Shown one piece after another: positions 1 to 7,039 of a stretch of 14,046 nucleotides of DNA. This DNA comes from an uncultured Sulfitobacter sp. Lineage in GTDB: Bacteria > Pseudomonadota > Alphaproteobacteria > Rhodobacterales > Rhodobacteraceae. The stretch covers positions 1 through 14,046 of the forward strand of contig CALAIJ010000033.1 in the NCBI GenBank assembly GCA_937923365.1. The letters run 5' to 3'. Numbering within the stretch: the first letter of the stretch is position 1; the number at the start of each line of letters is the position of its first letter. The notes beneath the pieces are model-generated. The model did not search any database. It saw only the letters and a list, made by a program, of their open reading frames with translations, and was not told the DNA's origin. Both the position numbers and the translations under genes were made by a program.

Positions 1-1055
1 TCTGCATAAGCAGCATAGCCTTGTTGCAAGCGACGCAACTGATCGCGGTAGATATGGGCGGAATGTTGATCATCCTGCTTACCCATCAATGGCCAGTCGG
101 CTTGCGCTTTGCGCCACGGGGCAAGCATGCAGGGTCTGCGCTCTTCATTCTCGTACAGGTCTTCCTCGGCCACGAAATCACGAATGCGCAGGGCCTCGTA
201 GGAATAGCCCCCATCGGGCGCGGCAAAACCTGCCGTGTTGCCGATCATCGCCACATGGCCCAGCTGCGCACCTTCGGCCAGATGGATATTCCACAACACG
301 TCTTTGTCGAACACCTGCAAGACCAGATACACGGGTGCGCTGGTCTCGGTGACATAAACATCGACCTGCCCCATGCGCCCTTGGGCAGTGGCCGCGTTCT
401 TGTAGTGGCGCTTGTGGGCGCTGATGCCCGCAACGCGGTCCACAACAGCTTTGGCCAGCTCCTGTTTGGAGAAAGAATGAATGTGCGTATAGCGAGATGT
501 GTCAGCCAGCGTGACGTTATGCACAACCTCATCCGCTTTGGGTCTGCGCAATGTGCACTGGTCGTTCAGTGCAAACGTCGAAACCGCTGGCTTGGGCGCT
601 TTCCCATCCGCATCGGTACTTGAGGCGGCGGACACTGCGATGGCCTCAAATGTCAGATCGCTCCGCCCTGCGGCCAACACGTACGCAGGCGGCAACTCCC
701 AGCCGGTATCGCCCAGTTTACGTTCCTTGGGACCAGACGTCAGCAAGCCATCATAGTCGGAAACTGTGGGCTCACGGGCCACCACATTCAACATCTTGTC
801 CATCGCGTATTCCGACAAAGAGACATCAAGCCCGCCCGTGAATTGCTTGAACGCATAGGCCCCGCTACCCAGCACCGACAGGCACAGGGCAGCAATGACA
901 ATCAGGCCACCTTTGGTGCGGCCTGCTTTGCCGGAGATTCGCGTGCGGGGTGCGACAGGCTTTGGCGATGCCTTGGGGGCCGTCATGCCACGGCGTTCCT
1001 CTTCGATCTGGTCCAGACGTTTCTGGAATGCGTCGTGCTTGTTCGGGCCGCGCAT
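1..1055 (-). CDS. Single-pass membrane protein of unknown function, partial (C-terminus beyond window)
   Basis: I do not recognise the family. Reading the minus strand from the ATG at 1055 gives 351 uninterrupted codons that run off the left edge. The start is supported by a GGGAGG motif 8 nt upstream. Residues 1-48 are hydrophilic and charged, with a KR/EE-rich stretch at 10-23 and a basic, proline-rich stretch at 28-48. Residues 50-69 form one hydrophobic helix (LIVIAALCLSVLGSGAYAF). By the positive-inside rule the short N-terminus is cytoplasmic and the large C-terminal part, about 280 visible residues, is periplasmic. The periplasmic part has few cysteines (167 and 309) and a beta-rich stretch around 229-275 (VDVYVTETSAPVYLVLQVFD). 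Its upstream neighbour, 108 bp away on the same strand, is a secreted protein, but nothing shows that they cooperate. The reading frame is solid; the function is unknown. Confidence 0.85.
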   Translation of the reverse strand, partial: MRGPNKHDAFQKRLDQIEEERRGMTAPKASPKPVAPRTRISGKAGRTKGGLIVIAALCLSVLGSGAYAFKQFTGGLDVSLSEYAMDKMLNVVAREPTVSDYDGLLTSGPKERKLGDTGWELPPAYVLAAGRSDLTFEAIAVSAASSTDADGKAPKPAVSTFALNDQCTLRRPKADEVVHNVTLADTSRYTHIHSFSKQELAKAVVDRVAGISAHKRHYKNAATAQGRMGQVDVYVTETSAPVYLVLQVFDKDVLWNIHLAEGAQLGHVAMIGNTAGFAAPDGGYSYEALRIRDFVAEEDLYENEERRPCMLAPWRKAQADWPLMGKQDDQHSAHIYRDQLRRLQQGYAAYA

Positions 1056-1163
1056 AGGAGGGGCCTCCCGTGACTATCCTCTGCTCAAAGATCACCTTGC
1101 GGTTGAATTCGGGCATAAATCGAACCGGATCATGGGAAGTTTAGGGCAAGCGCCCACGGCCCC

Positions 1164-1679
1164 TTACCAAGCTGGTGTGATACGAACCAAGGCGGACACC
1201 AGCACATCGGCAAGCTGATCGCCGAAAGCAAAGCTACCCTCTTCGCGCACAATGGCCGTTAGTGCGTGGCCTGCGTAGAAAAGCACCTGTTCGCTCAGGT
1301 ATTGGCCCTCTTCCACGGCCTGCGCGCGGTGACCTGCAAGCCAGCGGATATTTGTCTGGGTTATCCCGACACAGCGCCCCGCGCGTGTACTGACAAGCTT
1401 CTGGCAGTGGGCTTTGCGCTCCTCCAGATAGCTTTTGGACAGATCACCGTTCGGGTGGCTTTCTGTGTGGTCGCGCACCAGAATAAAGACTTTGACGGGC
1501 CCGCCACAATCGGTGCAAGTCAGGATCAATGCCTGCTCGGTACGTAGGGTTTGCCACGTGCCAAACACGTCTAGCCGCTGCAGATAGCCTGAGCGTTCCA
1601 GCGTATCCAGATCAAGATCAGCGGCCTGCACTGTCCCCGCAGACACCATCAGGCAAAGCATCATCAGGAAATGCCGCAT
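1164..1679 (-). CDS. Small secreted/periplasmic protein with CxxC pair, unknown function
   Basis: This is a 171-residue protein beginning at the ATG at 1679. A GAGAGGG motif sits 5-6 nt upstream, and this start places a classical signal peptide at the very N-terminus (MRHFLMMLCLMVSAGTVQA, likely cleaved after VQA). An upstream in-frame ATG at 1700 would add seven charged residues before the signal and has no better ribosome site, so I prefer 1679. The mature part is about 150 residues and contains C55-x-x-C58 (TCTDC) plus C92 and C103. That is an even number of cysteines, which suggests two periplasmic disulfides, or metal binding. I see no catalytic motif of a known enzyme and no thioredoxin fold signature around the CxxC. 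The gene diverges from murJ with about 140 bp between the two starts. It lies upstream of the membrane protein at 1-1055 on the same strand and could be co-transcribed with it. Confidence 0.82.
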   Translation of the reverse strand: MRHFLMMLCLMVSAGTVQAADLDLDTLERSGYLQRLDVFGTWQTLRTEQALILTCTDCGGPVKVFILVRDHTESHPNGDLSKSYLEERKAHCQKLVSTRAGRCVGITQTNIRWLAGHRAQAVEEGQYLSEQVLFYAGHALTAIVREEGSFAFGDQLADVLVSALVRITPAW

Positions 1680-1820
1680 CTTGACCCTCTCTGCTTTCAA
1701 CGTTGCGATCCCGCAAGGCCCGTTTACCTACCTAATGAGAAACTGCATAGGCGGACCATTGCACCGCCGCCCCCCACAGGCTACGCCATTTACAACCGCA
1801 ACGCCAAAGAGCGCAGACCC

Positions 1821-3362
1821 ATGAAACCCATCCGCCTCATGACCGGCTTTTTCACTGTTGGCGTCTGGACGCTGCTGAGCCGCGTGCTTGGGTTTCTGCG
1901 CGAAGTATTGCTGTTGTCGCTGATTGGGCCCGGTCCGGTGATGGACGCTTTTGTGGCCGCCTTCCGTCTGCCGAATATGTTCCGCCGTTTCTTTGCCGAA
2001 GGGGCGTTCAACGCGGCGTTTGTGCCGATGTTCGCCAAACGGCTCGAGGCGCAGGATGGCGCGCAGACCTTCGCGCGCGATGCCTTTAACGGGCTTGGAC
2101 TGGTGGTGCTGATCCTGACGGCTTTGGGCATGATCTTTATGCCGGGGCTGGTGTGGCTCACCGCCGAAGGCTTTGCCGAGGACGCGCGGTTCGACATGAC
2201 CGTGGGTTATGGCCGTATCGTCTTTCCGTATATCCTGTGCATGTCGCTGGCGGCACTGTTCTCGGGCATCCTGAACGCAACGGGGCGCTTTGCCGTGGCT
2301 GCTGCTGCCCCGGTTTTGCTGAACATCTGTGTCATAGCGGCGATGACCGTCGGGGCCTTGACGGGCGGGGCCGTGATCAACTGGCTGGTCTGGGCAATCC
2401 CTGTGGCAGGTGTCGCGCAACTGGCCCTCACATGGAGCGCTGCGGCACGGGCCGGTTTCGCCCTGCGCCCCGCGCGCCCGCGCTGGACGCCCGCGATGAA
2501 GGACATGGTGGTCATCGCTCTTCCTGCCGCGCTGGCCTCTGGCGTGATGCAGATCAATCTTGTGGTGGGCCAACTGGTGGCCAGCCAGTACGAAAGCGCG
2601 GTTTCATGGCTTTTTGCCGCAGACCGCTTGTATCAACTGCCCTTGGGCGTGGTGGGCATCGCCGTGGGTGTGGTTTTATTGCCGGAGCTGGCACGTCGCC
2701 TTCAGGCCAAAGATGAAGCGGGCGCGACCCAAGCCCTCAGCCGCGCGGCAGAGATTTCGCTGGCTTTGACGATCCCCTCGGCCGTGGCGCTGATGGTCAT
2801 CCCCTTCGCTCTTGTGACTGTCCTGTTCGAGCGGGGCGCATCAGATGTGGATGACACAGCTGCCATCGCATTGGCCGTCACGATCTACGGACTGGGGCTG
2901 CCGGCCTTTGTGCTACAAAAGATCCTGCAACCCATTTTCTTCGCCCGCGAGGACACCCGCCGCCCGTTCTACTACGCGCTTGTGGCGATGGTTGTGAATG
3001 CAGGGCTGGCCATCGGCCTTGCCCCTTACGTGGGCTGGATATCCCCCGCCATCGCCGCCACCGTGGCGGGCTGGGTGATGTTCGCCTGCCTTGCCATTGG
3101 CGCGCGCCGGTACGGCGATGCGGCCCGCTTTGACGCGCGCTTTCACAAACGCATCTGGCGCATCCTGATTGCCTCTGCCGCGATGGGACTGGTGCTGTTC
3201 TGGACCAACGCAGCCCTGCAACCGATGCTGGGGGAGCCGTGGTGGCGCGGCCTGGCACTTGTGCTGTTGATGATCGCCGGTGCTGTCAGCTTTTTCGGCG
3301 TGGGCCAACTTATCGGCGCCTTCCGCCTGTCTGAGTTCAAAGGTGCCGTGCGACGCGGCTAG
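1821..3362 (+). CDS. murJ: MurJ, lipid II flippase (MviN family)
   Basis: MurJ flips undecaprenyl-linked lipid II across the inner membrane for peptidoglycan synthesis; it is a polytopic MOP-superfamily protein. The product is 513 residues, the family's usual length, and hydrophobic throughout, consistent with about 14 membrane helices. The N-terminus (LLSRVLGFLRE, then MDAFVAAFRLPN and RRFFAEGAFNAAFVPMF) is the MurJ signature. By comparison with E. coli MurJ, the functionally important Arg18, Arg24, Asp39, Arg52 and Arg270 appear to correspond to R21, R27, D42, R55 and R269 (AADRL). I chose the ATG at 1821 because it aligns with the family N-terminus; the frame stays open back to 1671, but that extension is hydrophilic and proline-rich. 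Only a weak AAAGAG precedes the start. A glnD-murJ-trpS neighbourhood is common in alphaproteobacteria. Here trpS follows after an opposite-strand rhomboid gene, and glnD is not directly upstream. Confidence 0.96.
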   Translation: MKPIRLMTGFFTVGVWTLLSRVLGFLREVLLLSLIGPGPVMDAFVAAFRLPNMFRRFFAEGAFNAAFVPMFAKRLEAQDGAQTFARDAFNGLGLVVLILTALGMIFMPGLVWLTAEGFAEDARFDMTVGYGRIVFPYILCMSLAALFSGILNATGRFAVAAAAPVLLNICVIAAMTVGALTGGAVINWLVWAIPVAGVAQLALTWSAAARAGFALRPARPRWTPAMKDMVVIALPAALASGVMQINLVVGQLVASQYESAVSWLFAADRLYQLPLGVVGIAVGVVLLPELARRLQAKDEAGATQALSRAAEISLALTIPSAVALMVIPFALVTVLFERGASDVDDTAAIALAVTIYGLGLPAFVLQKILQPIFFAREDTRRPFYYALVAMVVNAGLAIGLAPYVGWISPAIAATVAGWVMFACLAIGARRYGDAARFDARFHKRIWRILIASAAMGLVLFWTNAALQPMLGEPWWRGLALVLLMIAGAVSFFGVGQLIGAFRLSEFKGAVRRG

Positions 3363-3412
3363 GACCCCCTCTTCACCCTTCCAACTAAACTCAATCCCGC
3401 AGCCAGCCCCGA

Positions 3413-4111
3413 TCACCGCCGCCGAAGACGTGCGCGCACCTTGGCCCACTCCCCCGGCGCCAGCAAAAAGCTCAACCCGAAGCCGACAAAGAACCCGCCA
3501 AGTTCCGCGACCCACATGTTGCCAGTGTTAAAGAACACGCCCCATATCAGCTGGATCGCCATCAGCAGCGCGATCAGCGAAAACGCCCGATGTTGGGGGC
3601 CGCCTTCGGCCCCCAGAACACGCCAGAGCACAAAGGAATAGCCGCCGATCAGCCCGTAGACATTGGGGTATGCCCCAACCAGCCAGACCGGGTCGTTCAA
3701 CAACAGTCCATAGATCAGCGCGCCGCCGATGCCTGAGACAAAGAAGATAGCAACGAAGGCCATTTGCCCCATCACTTCGGCCACCATCTTGCCCAGCGCC
3801 AGCAGCAAAACTACCGCGAACAGCCCGTGGGTGAACCCAAGGTTCAGGAACGGATAGGTGACAAAGCGGATGACCTCGTTCAGCGGCCAAATCCCATTAG
3901 CGACCATCCAGTCAAAGATATCGCCTGAAAACCCGTACTCGCGGATCAATCCCAGCCGCCAGCCGATCCCTTCGCGCCCGCCAATGAACCCCGCCTCGGC
4001 CAGTGACAGAACCGCCTCAATCCCCGCGATGACAACAAACATTGCGGCCACAACGGGCGGCAGCGGGTTCACGGGTGGCTCGAAATCGGAGTTAGGGTCG
4101 TGATCAGACAT
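3413..4111 (-). CDS. Rhomboid-family membrane protein, predicted catalytically inactive
   Basis: A 232-residue protein with six or so membrane segments and the rhomboid layout. Active rhomboids cleave substrates in the membrane with a Ser-His dyad (GxSG in TM4, His in TM6), helped by His and Asn in TM2. The TM2 motif TH95GLFA99 keeps the His but has Ala at the Asn position. The TM4 segment VGAYPNVYGLIGG aligns with the canonical GASG.xYGLIG, so Tyr148-Pro149 replace Ser-Gly. The TM6 segment VAELGGFFVG aligns with AHLGGF, so Glu203 replaces the catalytic His. The start ATG at 4111 has AAGGAG 7 nt upstream. The N-terminal 20 residues are acidic and proline-rich and probably cytoplasmic. The gene is convergent with murJ (50-bp gap). 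Fold assignment is firm; the likely role is binding or chaperoning of membrane clients rather than proteolysis. That is inferred from the lost residues and from the behaviour of iRhoms and derlins. Confidence 0.9.
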   Translation of the reverse strand: MSDHDPNSDFEPPVNPLPPVVAAMFVVIAGIEAVLSLAEAGFIGGREGIGWRLGLIREYGFSGDIFDWMVANGIWPLNEVIRFVTYPFLNLGFTHGLFAVVLLLALGKMVAEVMGQMAFVAIFFVSGIGGALIYGLLLNDPVWLVGAYPNVYGLIGGYSFVLWRVLGAEGGPQHRAFSLIALLMAIQLIWGVFFNTGNMWVAELGGFFVGFGLSFLLAPGEWAKVRARLRRR

Positions 4112-4185
4112 GGGCGCTCCTTGACGCTTGTGTGCCCCATGAGTAAGCCGTGCCCACGATCAATGCCAGCCCCGGAGTGCAGCAG

Positions 4186-5205
4186 ATGTCAGATACGCAA
4201 TTCACCCCCCGCGTCTTCTCGGGGATCCAGCCGTCGGGCGGGTTGACGCTGGGCAATTATCTGGGCGCCATCAAACGCTTTGTGTCGATGCAGGACGAAG
4301 ATTTCGAAACCGTCTATTGCATGGTCGATCTGCACGCGATCACGGCCAAGTTCCTTGATCCTGCTACCTTGCGCCACAACACGCGCGAGCTGGCAGCAGG
4401 CTTTATCGCCAGCGGCATCAGCCCCGAAAAGTCGATCCTGATCAACCAGTCCCAAGTGCCCGAGCACGCGCAGCTTGCGTGGATATTCAACTGCGTGGCG
4501 CGCATGGGCTGGATGGGCCGCATGACCCAGTGGAAGGACAAGGCGGGCAAAAACGCCGAGGCCGCGTCCTTGGGCCTTTTCGCCTACCCCGCGCTGATGG
4601 CTGCTGACATTCTGATCTACCACGCCACGCATGTGCCTGTAGGCGAAGACCAGAAACAACACCTCGAGTTGACGCGCGACATTGCGGCCAAGTTCAACCA
4701 CGACTTTGGCGTTGATTTCTTTCCCATCACCGAGCCGGTGATCGAGGGCGCGGCCACCCGGGTGATGTCCTTGCGCGACGGGTCCAAGAAGATGTCCAAG
4801 TCCGATCCATCAGACGCCAGCCGCATCAATATGACCGACGACGCAGACACCATCGCCAAGAAGATCCGCAAGGCCAAGACCGATCCGGACGCACTGCCCT
4901 CCGAGGTTGCCGGCCTTGAAAGCCGCCCGGAAGCGCGCAATCTGGTCAACATCTATGCCGCCCTGAACGAGCAAACCCTCGAAGAGGTCCTGCGCGATGT
5001 CGGCGGCCAGCAGTTCGGCACGTTCAAGCCTGCGCTGGCAGAACTTGCCGTCGAAAAACTGGCTCCCATCTCGTCTGAAATGGCGCGCCTGATGGCTGAC
5101 ACAACCGAGATCGACCGGATTCTGGCCCGGGGTGCCGCACAAGCGCGTGAAATCACCGCCCCCATCCTTGCCAAGACCTACGAAATCGTGGGCATGGTCA
5201 AATAA
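4186..5205 (+). CDS. trpS: Tryptophan--tRNA ligase (TrpRS)
   Basis: This is a class I aminoacyl-tRNA synthetase that charges tRNA-Trp with tryptophan using ATP in the cytoplasm. The protein has 339 residues, a normal bacterial TrpRS length. Class I signatures are present: the N-terminal [19 protein letters not shown] (residues 10-28, with TLGN as the HIGH-equivalent at 21-24) and KMSKS at 202-206 followed by DPSD. The tryptophan pocket region contains [16 protein letters not shown] and [13 protein letters not shown], all typical of TrpRS. I chose the ATG at 4186 because it has a CGGAG site 8 nt upstream and begins just before the conserved core. An in-frame GTG at 4150 would add 12 unconserved residues. 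The gene diverges from the rhomboid gene (74 bp between starts) and is followed by a cluster of hairpin repeats that may act as its terminator. Confidence 0.98.
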   Translation: MSDTQFTPRVFSGIQPSGGLTLGNYLGAIKRFVSMQDEDFETVYCMVDLHAITAKFLDPATLRHNTRELAAGFIASGISPEKSILINQSQVPEHAQLAWIFNCVARMGWMGRMTQWKDKAGKNAEAASLGLFAYPALMAADILIYHATHVPVGEDQKQHLELTRDIAAKFNHDFGVDFFPITEPVIEGAATRVMSLRDGSKKMSKSDPSDASRINMTDDADTIAKKIRKAKTDPDALPSEVAGLESRPEARNLVNIYAALNEQTLEEVLRDVGGQQFGTFKPALAELAVEKLAPISSEMARLMADTTEIDRILARGAAQAREITAPILAKTYEIVGMVK

Positions 5206-5257
5206 GTAAGGTGGCGCTTTGCGCCACCCACCGGGGTGGGCAAGATGCCCCCCTTAC
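5206..5257 (+). repeat. REP-like hairpin pair, two inverted 23-nt units (A forward, B inverted)
   Basis: Unit A (5206-5228) is GTAAG followed by a perfect 8-bp stem, GGTGGCGC/GCGCCACC, with a TTT loop. Unit B (5235-5257) is the same design on the opposite strand: stem GGTGGGCA/TGCCCCCC with one mismatch and a 3-nt AGA loop, ending in CTTAC, the complement of GTAAG. The outer GTAAGG (5206-5211) can also pair with CCTTAC (5252-5257), giving a Y-shaped structure. Unit A begins one base after the trpS stop, so it may also serve as a terminator or an mRNA 3'-end stabiliser. The layout matches REP/BIME elements; naming it so is inference. Confidence 0.75.
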
Positions 5258-5273
5258 GAGGCTGCGTTCTTAG

Positions 5274-5296
5274 GTAAGGTGGGCGTCTCGCCCACC
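5274..5296 (+). repeat. REP-like hairpin, third 23-nt unit (C)
   Basis: This unit is GTAAG followed by a perfect 8-bp stem, GGTGGGCG/CGCCCACC, with a TCT loop. It is in the same orientation as unit A, 45 bp downstream of A's end. Compared with the reverse complement of unit B it matches at 20 of 23 positions, and two of the three differences are a compensatory A-T to G-C swap in the base pair closing the loop. It lies about 60 bp before the start of the amidohydrolase gene, so it could sit in that gene's promoter or leader. Confidence 0.72.
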
Positions 5297-5354
5297 ATGG
5301 ACAATCCTATCCTGCTGCGCCACCTTCCCCATGGGTAAGCAAGGGAGACACCTC

Positions 5355-6461
5355 ATGGCCACGGGATTTTTCTGGGACGAGCGTTGCTTTTGGCACGCAG
5401 GCGGGAACTACGCATTCACCATGCCGATCGGTGGTCTGGTGCAGCCCTTGGCTGCAGGCGGCCTGCCCGAAAACCCCGAGACCAAGCGCCGCCTGAAGAA
5501 CCTAATGGACGTCACCGGCCTGACCGCCCAACTTGATGTGCGCACAGCGCCCGAAGCGTCTTACGAAGCGCTGTCGCGCGTGCATCCCGTGGCATATCTG
5601 GACGAATTCAAGCGCCTCAGCGATGCGGGCGGGGGCGAGCTGGGCCGCCGGACCCCTTTTGCCCAAGGAGGCTATGAGATTGCCGCGCTTTCCGCAGGGC
5701 TTGCCGTAGATGCCGTGGATGCGGTGGCGTCGGGGCAGCTTACAAACGCCTACTCTCTCAGCCGTCCCCCGGGGCACCACTGCCTGCCCGACTTCCCGAA
5801 CGGCTTTTGCCTGATGGCCAATATCGCCATCGCCATTGAGGCCGCCCAAGCCAAGGGCATGGCAAAACGAGTGGTCGTGCTGGACTGGGATGTGCACCAC
5901 GGCAACGGCACCGAAGCGATCTATTATGACCGCGACGACGTGTTGACGATCTCGATGCACCAGCAAGGCAACTACCCGTTGGATACCGGCGCGATCACAG
6001 AACGCGGGCGCGGCGCTGGCGAGGGCTGCAACATCAACCTGCCGATGTTTGCAGGATCGGGCCACACTGCCTACATGCATGCGATGGAACGCGTTGTGAC
6101 CCCCACCATCGAGGCCTTCAAGCCAGATATGATCATTGTCGCCTGCGGCTTTGACGCGTCCATGGTGGACCCGCTGGCGCGTATGCAAGCCACGGCAGAG
6201 ACATTTGCGGAAATGACCAACTCCATCAAGGCCACGGCCGAACGGCTGTGCGACGGCAAGCTGGTTCTGGTGCATGAGGGCGGGTATTCCGAATTCTACG
6301 TGCCGTTTTGCGGTCACGCGACCATCGCAGCCCTTGCAGGGGTCGAAAACGACGCCCCTGACCCCATGAAGGCAGGCTTTGACATCCGCCAGCCCGCACC
6401 GAAATTCGACGCGTTCCTGCGCCAGTCGATCGACGAGATGGCTGTGGAGCTTGGACTTTAA
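5355..6461 (+). CDS. Class II histone-deacetylase-like amidohydrolase
   Basis: A zinc-dependent arginase/deacetylase-fold enzyme of 368 residues. The closest characterised relative I can name is the bacterial HDAH of Bordetella/Alcaligenes (369 residues), which deacetylates acetyl-lysine-type substrates. Its key residues fall one position earlier here: charge-relay H141-H142 in SRPPGHH, zinc ligands D179 and H181 in DWDVHHGNGT, D267 in CGFDAS, and the transition-state Tyr311 in HEGGYS. All are intact, so the enzyme should be active. The start is the ATG at 5355 with GGGAG 7 nt upstream; the in-frame codon at 5331 lacks a good site. There is no signal peptide, so it is cytoplasmic. It heads a three-gene coupled operon, and the nitroreductase ATG overlaps its TAA by one base. 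The natural substrate is unknown: acetylpolyamine, acetyl-lysine protein or another amide are all possible. Confidence 0.95.
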   Translation: MATGFFWDERCFWHAGGNYAFTMPIGGLVQPLAAGGLPENPETKRRLKNLMDVTGLTAQLDVRTAPEASYEALSRVHPVAYLDEFKRLSDAGGGELGRRTPFAQGGYEIAALSAGLAVDAVDAVASGQLTNAYSLSRPPGHHCLPDFPNGFCLMANIAIAIEAAQAKGMAKRVVVLDWDVHHGNGTEAIYYDRDDVLTISMHQQGNYPLDTGAITERGRGAGEGCNINLPMFAGSGHTAYMHAMERVVTPTIEAFKPDMIIVACGFDASMVDPLARMQATAETFAEMTNSIKATAERLCDGKLVLVHEGGYSEFYVPFCGHATIAALAGVENDAPDPMKAGFDIRQPAPKFDAFLRQSIDEMAVELGL

Positions 6462-7039
6462 TGCCTGTTCCCAATCCCGACGCCTTCGCATTTCTGGAAA
6501 CACGCCGCTCGCGCCCTGCCAAGACATTGGGCCTGCCCGTACCGCCACGCGACATGATCAAGCGCCTGCTGACTGCCGCGGCCCGCACGCCGGATCATGG
6601 CAAGCTGGAACCGTGGCGTTTCATCGTGCTGGAAGCAGGTGCCATGCCTGCGCTGGCAGACCTCGCCCAGACCCGCGGTGAAGCACTGGGGTTGGACGCA
6701 GAAAAGATCGCCAAAGGCCGCAGCCAGTTCGATCAGGGCAATCTGGCCGTGGTGGTGGTCGAAGTACAAAAACCGTCTGAAAAGATACCCCCGTTGGAGC
6801 AAACCTATTCCGCAGGGGCCGTCTGTCTGGCGCTGCTGAACGGTGCCTTGGCCAATGGCTGGGGGGCCAACTGGCTCAGCGGGTGGCCCTCTCATGACCG
6901 CGCGTTTATGCGCGACGGGCTGGGCCTTGCCGATCACGAGCGGATCGCAGGCCTTATCCACATCGGCACGGAAACCAGTACACCGCCCGACCGACCGCGC
7001 CCAGATATCGAGGCAATCACCACATGGCATTCGGCCTGA
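6461..7039 (+). CDS. YdjA-type nitroreductase family protein (FMN-dependent)
   Basis: A 192-residue minimal member of the nitroreductase fold, a homodimeric FMN flavoprotein that uses NAD(P)H to reduce nitro groups, quinones or other electron acceptors. Visible family marks are ETRRSR (residues 13-18) for FMN phosphate contact, ARTPDHGKLEPWRF (41-54), the mid-protein QTYSAGAVCLALLNGALANGWGANWLSGW spread over 114-142, and the C-terminal HIGTETSTPPDRPRPD (167-182). Length and motifs place it nearest YdjA of E. coli (about 183 residues). Its ATG overlaps the upstream TAA (TAATG), and its 3' end overlaps the next gene by 16 nt. Translation of the three genes is therefore probably coupled. There is no signal peptide. 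The physiological substrate cannot be read from the sequence. Confidence 0.92.
   Translation: MPVPNPDAFAFLETRRSRPAKTLGLPVPPRDMIKRLLTAAARTPDHGKLEPWRFIVLEAGAMPALADLAQTRGEALGLDAEKIAKGRSQFDQGNLAVVVVEVQKPSEKIPPLEQTYSAGAVCLALLNGALANGWGANWLSGWPSHDRAFMRDGLGLADHERIAGLIHIGTETSTPPDRPRPDIEAITTWHSA

Noticed and set aside
21..623. 200-codon open frame on the plus strand
   Set aside because: It lies antisense to the membrane-protein gene at 1-1055, which has a good start, a ribosome site, a TM segment and 351 open codons. The plus-strand frame has no recognisable motif.
1144..1155. Hairpin GGGC-AAGC-GCCC as a terminator for the minus-strand gene ending at 1164
   Set aside because: The stem has only four base pairs and is followed by a poor T-run; too weak to call.
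1671..1820. Extended murJ start
   Set aside because: The extra 50 residues are hydrophilic and unlike MurJ; the family N-terminus begins at 1821. The extension also overlaps the divergent gene's start.
1728..2573. 281-codon open frame on the minus strand inside murJ
   Set aside because: Antisense shadow: low-complexity His/Arg/Gln-rich translation, and murJ is certain on the other strand.
4150..4185. Upstream GTG start for trpS at 4150
   Set aside because: It adds 12 residues not found in the family core and lacks a ribosome site; the ATG at 4186 has CGGAG correctly spaced.
5502..6548. 348-codon open frame on the minus strand
   Set aside because: It is antisense to the deacetylase gene, whose active-site motifs are all in the plus frame. 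Long antisense frames are expected in high-GC DNA.
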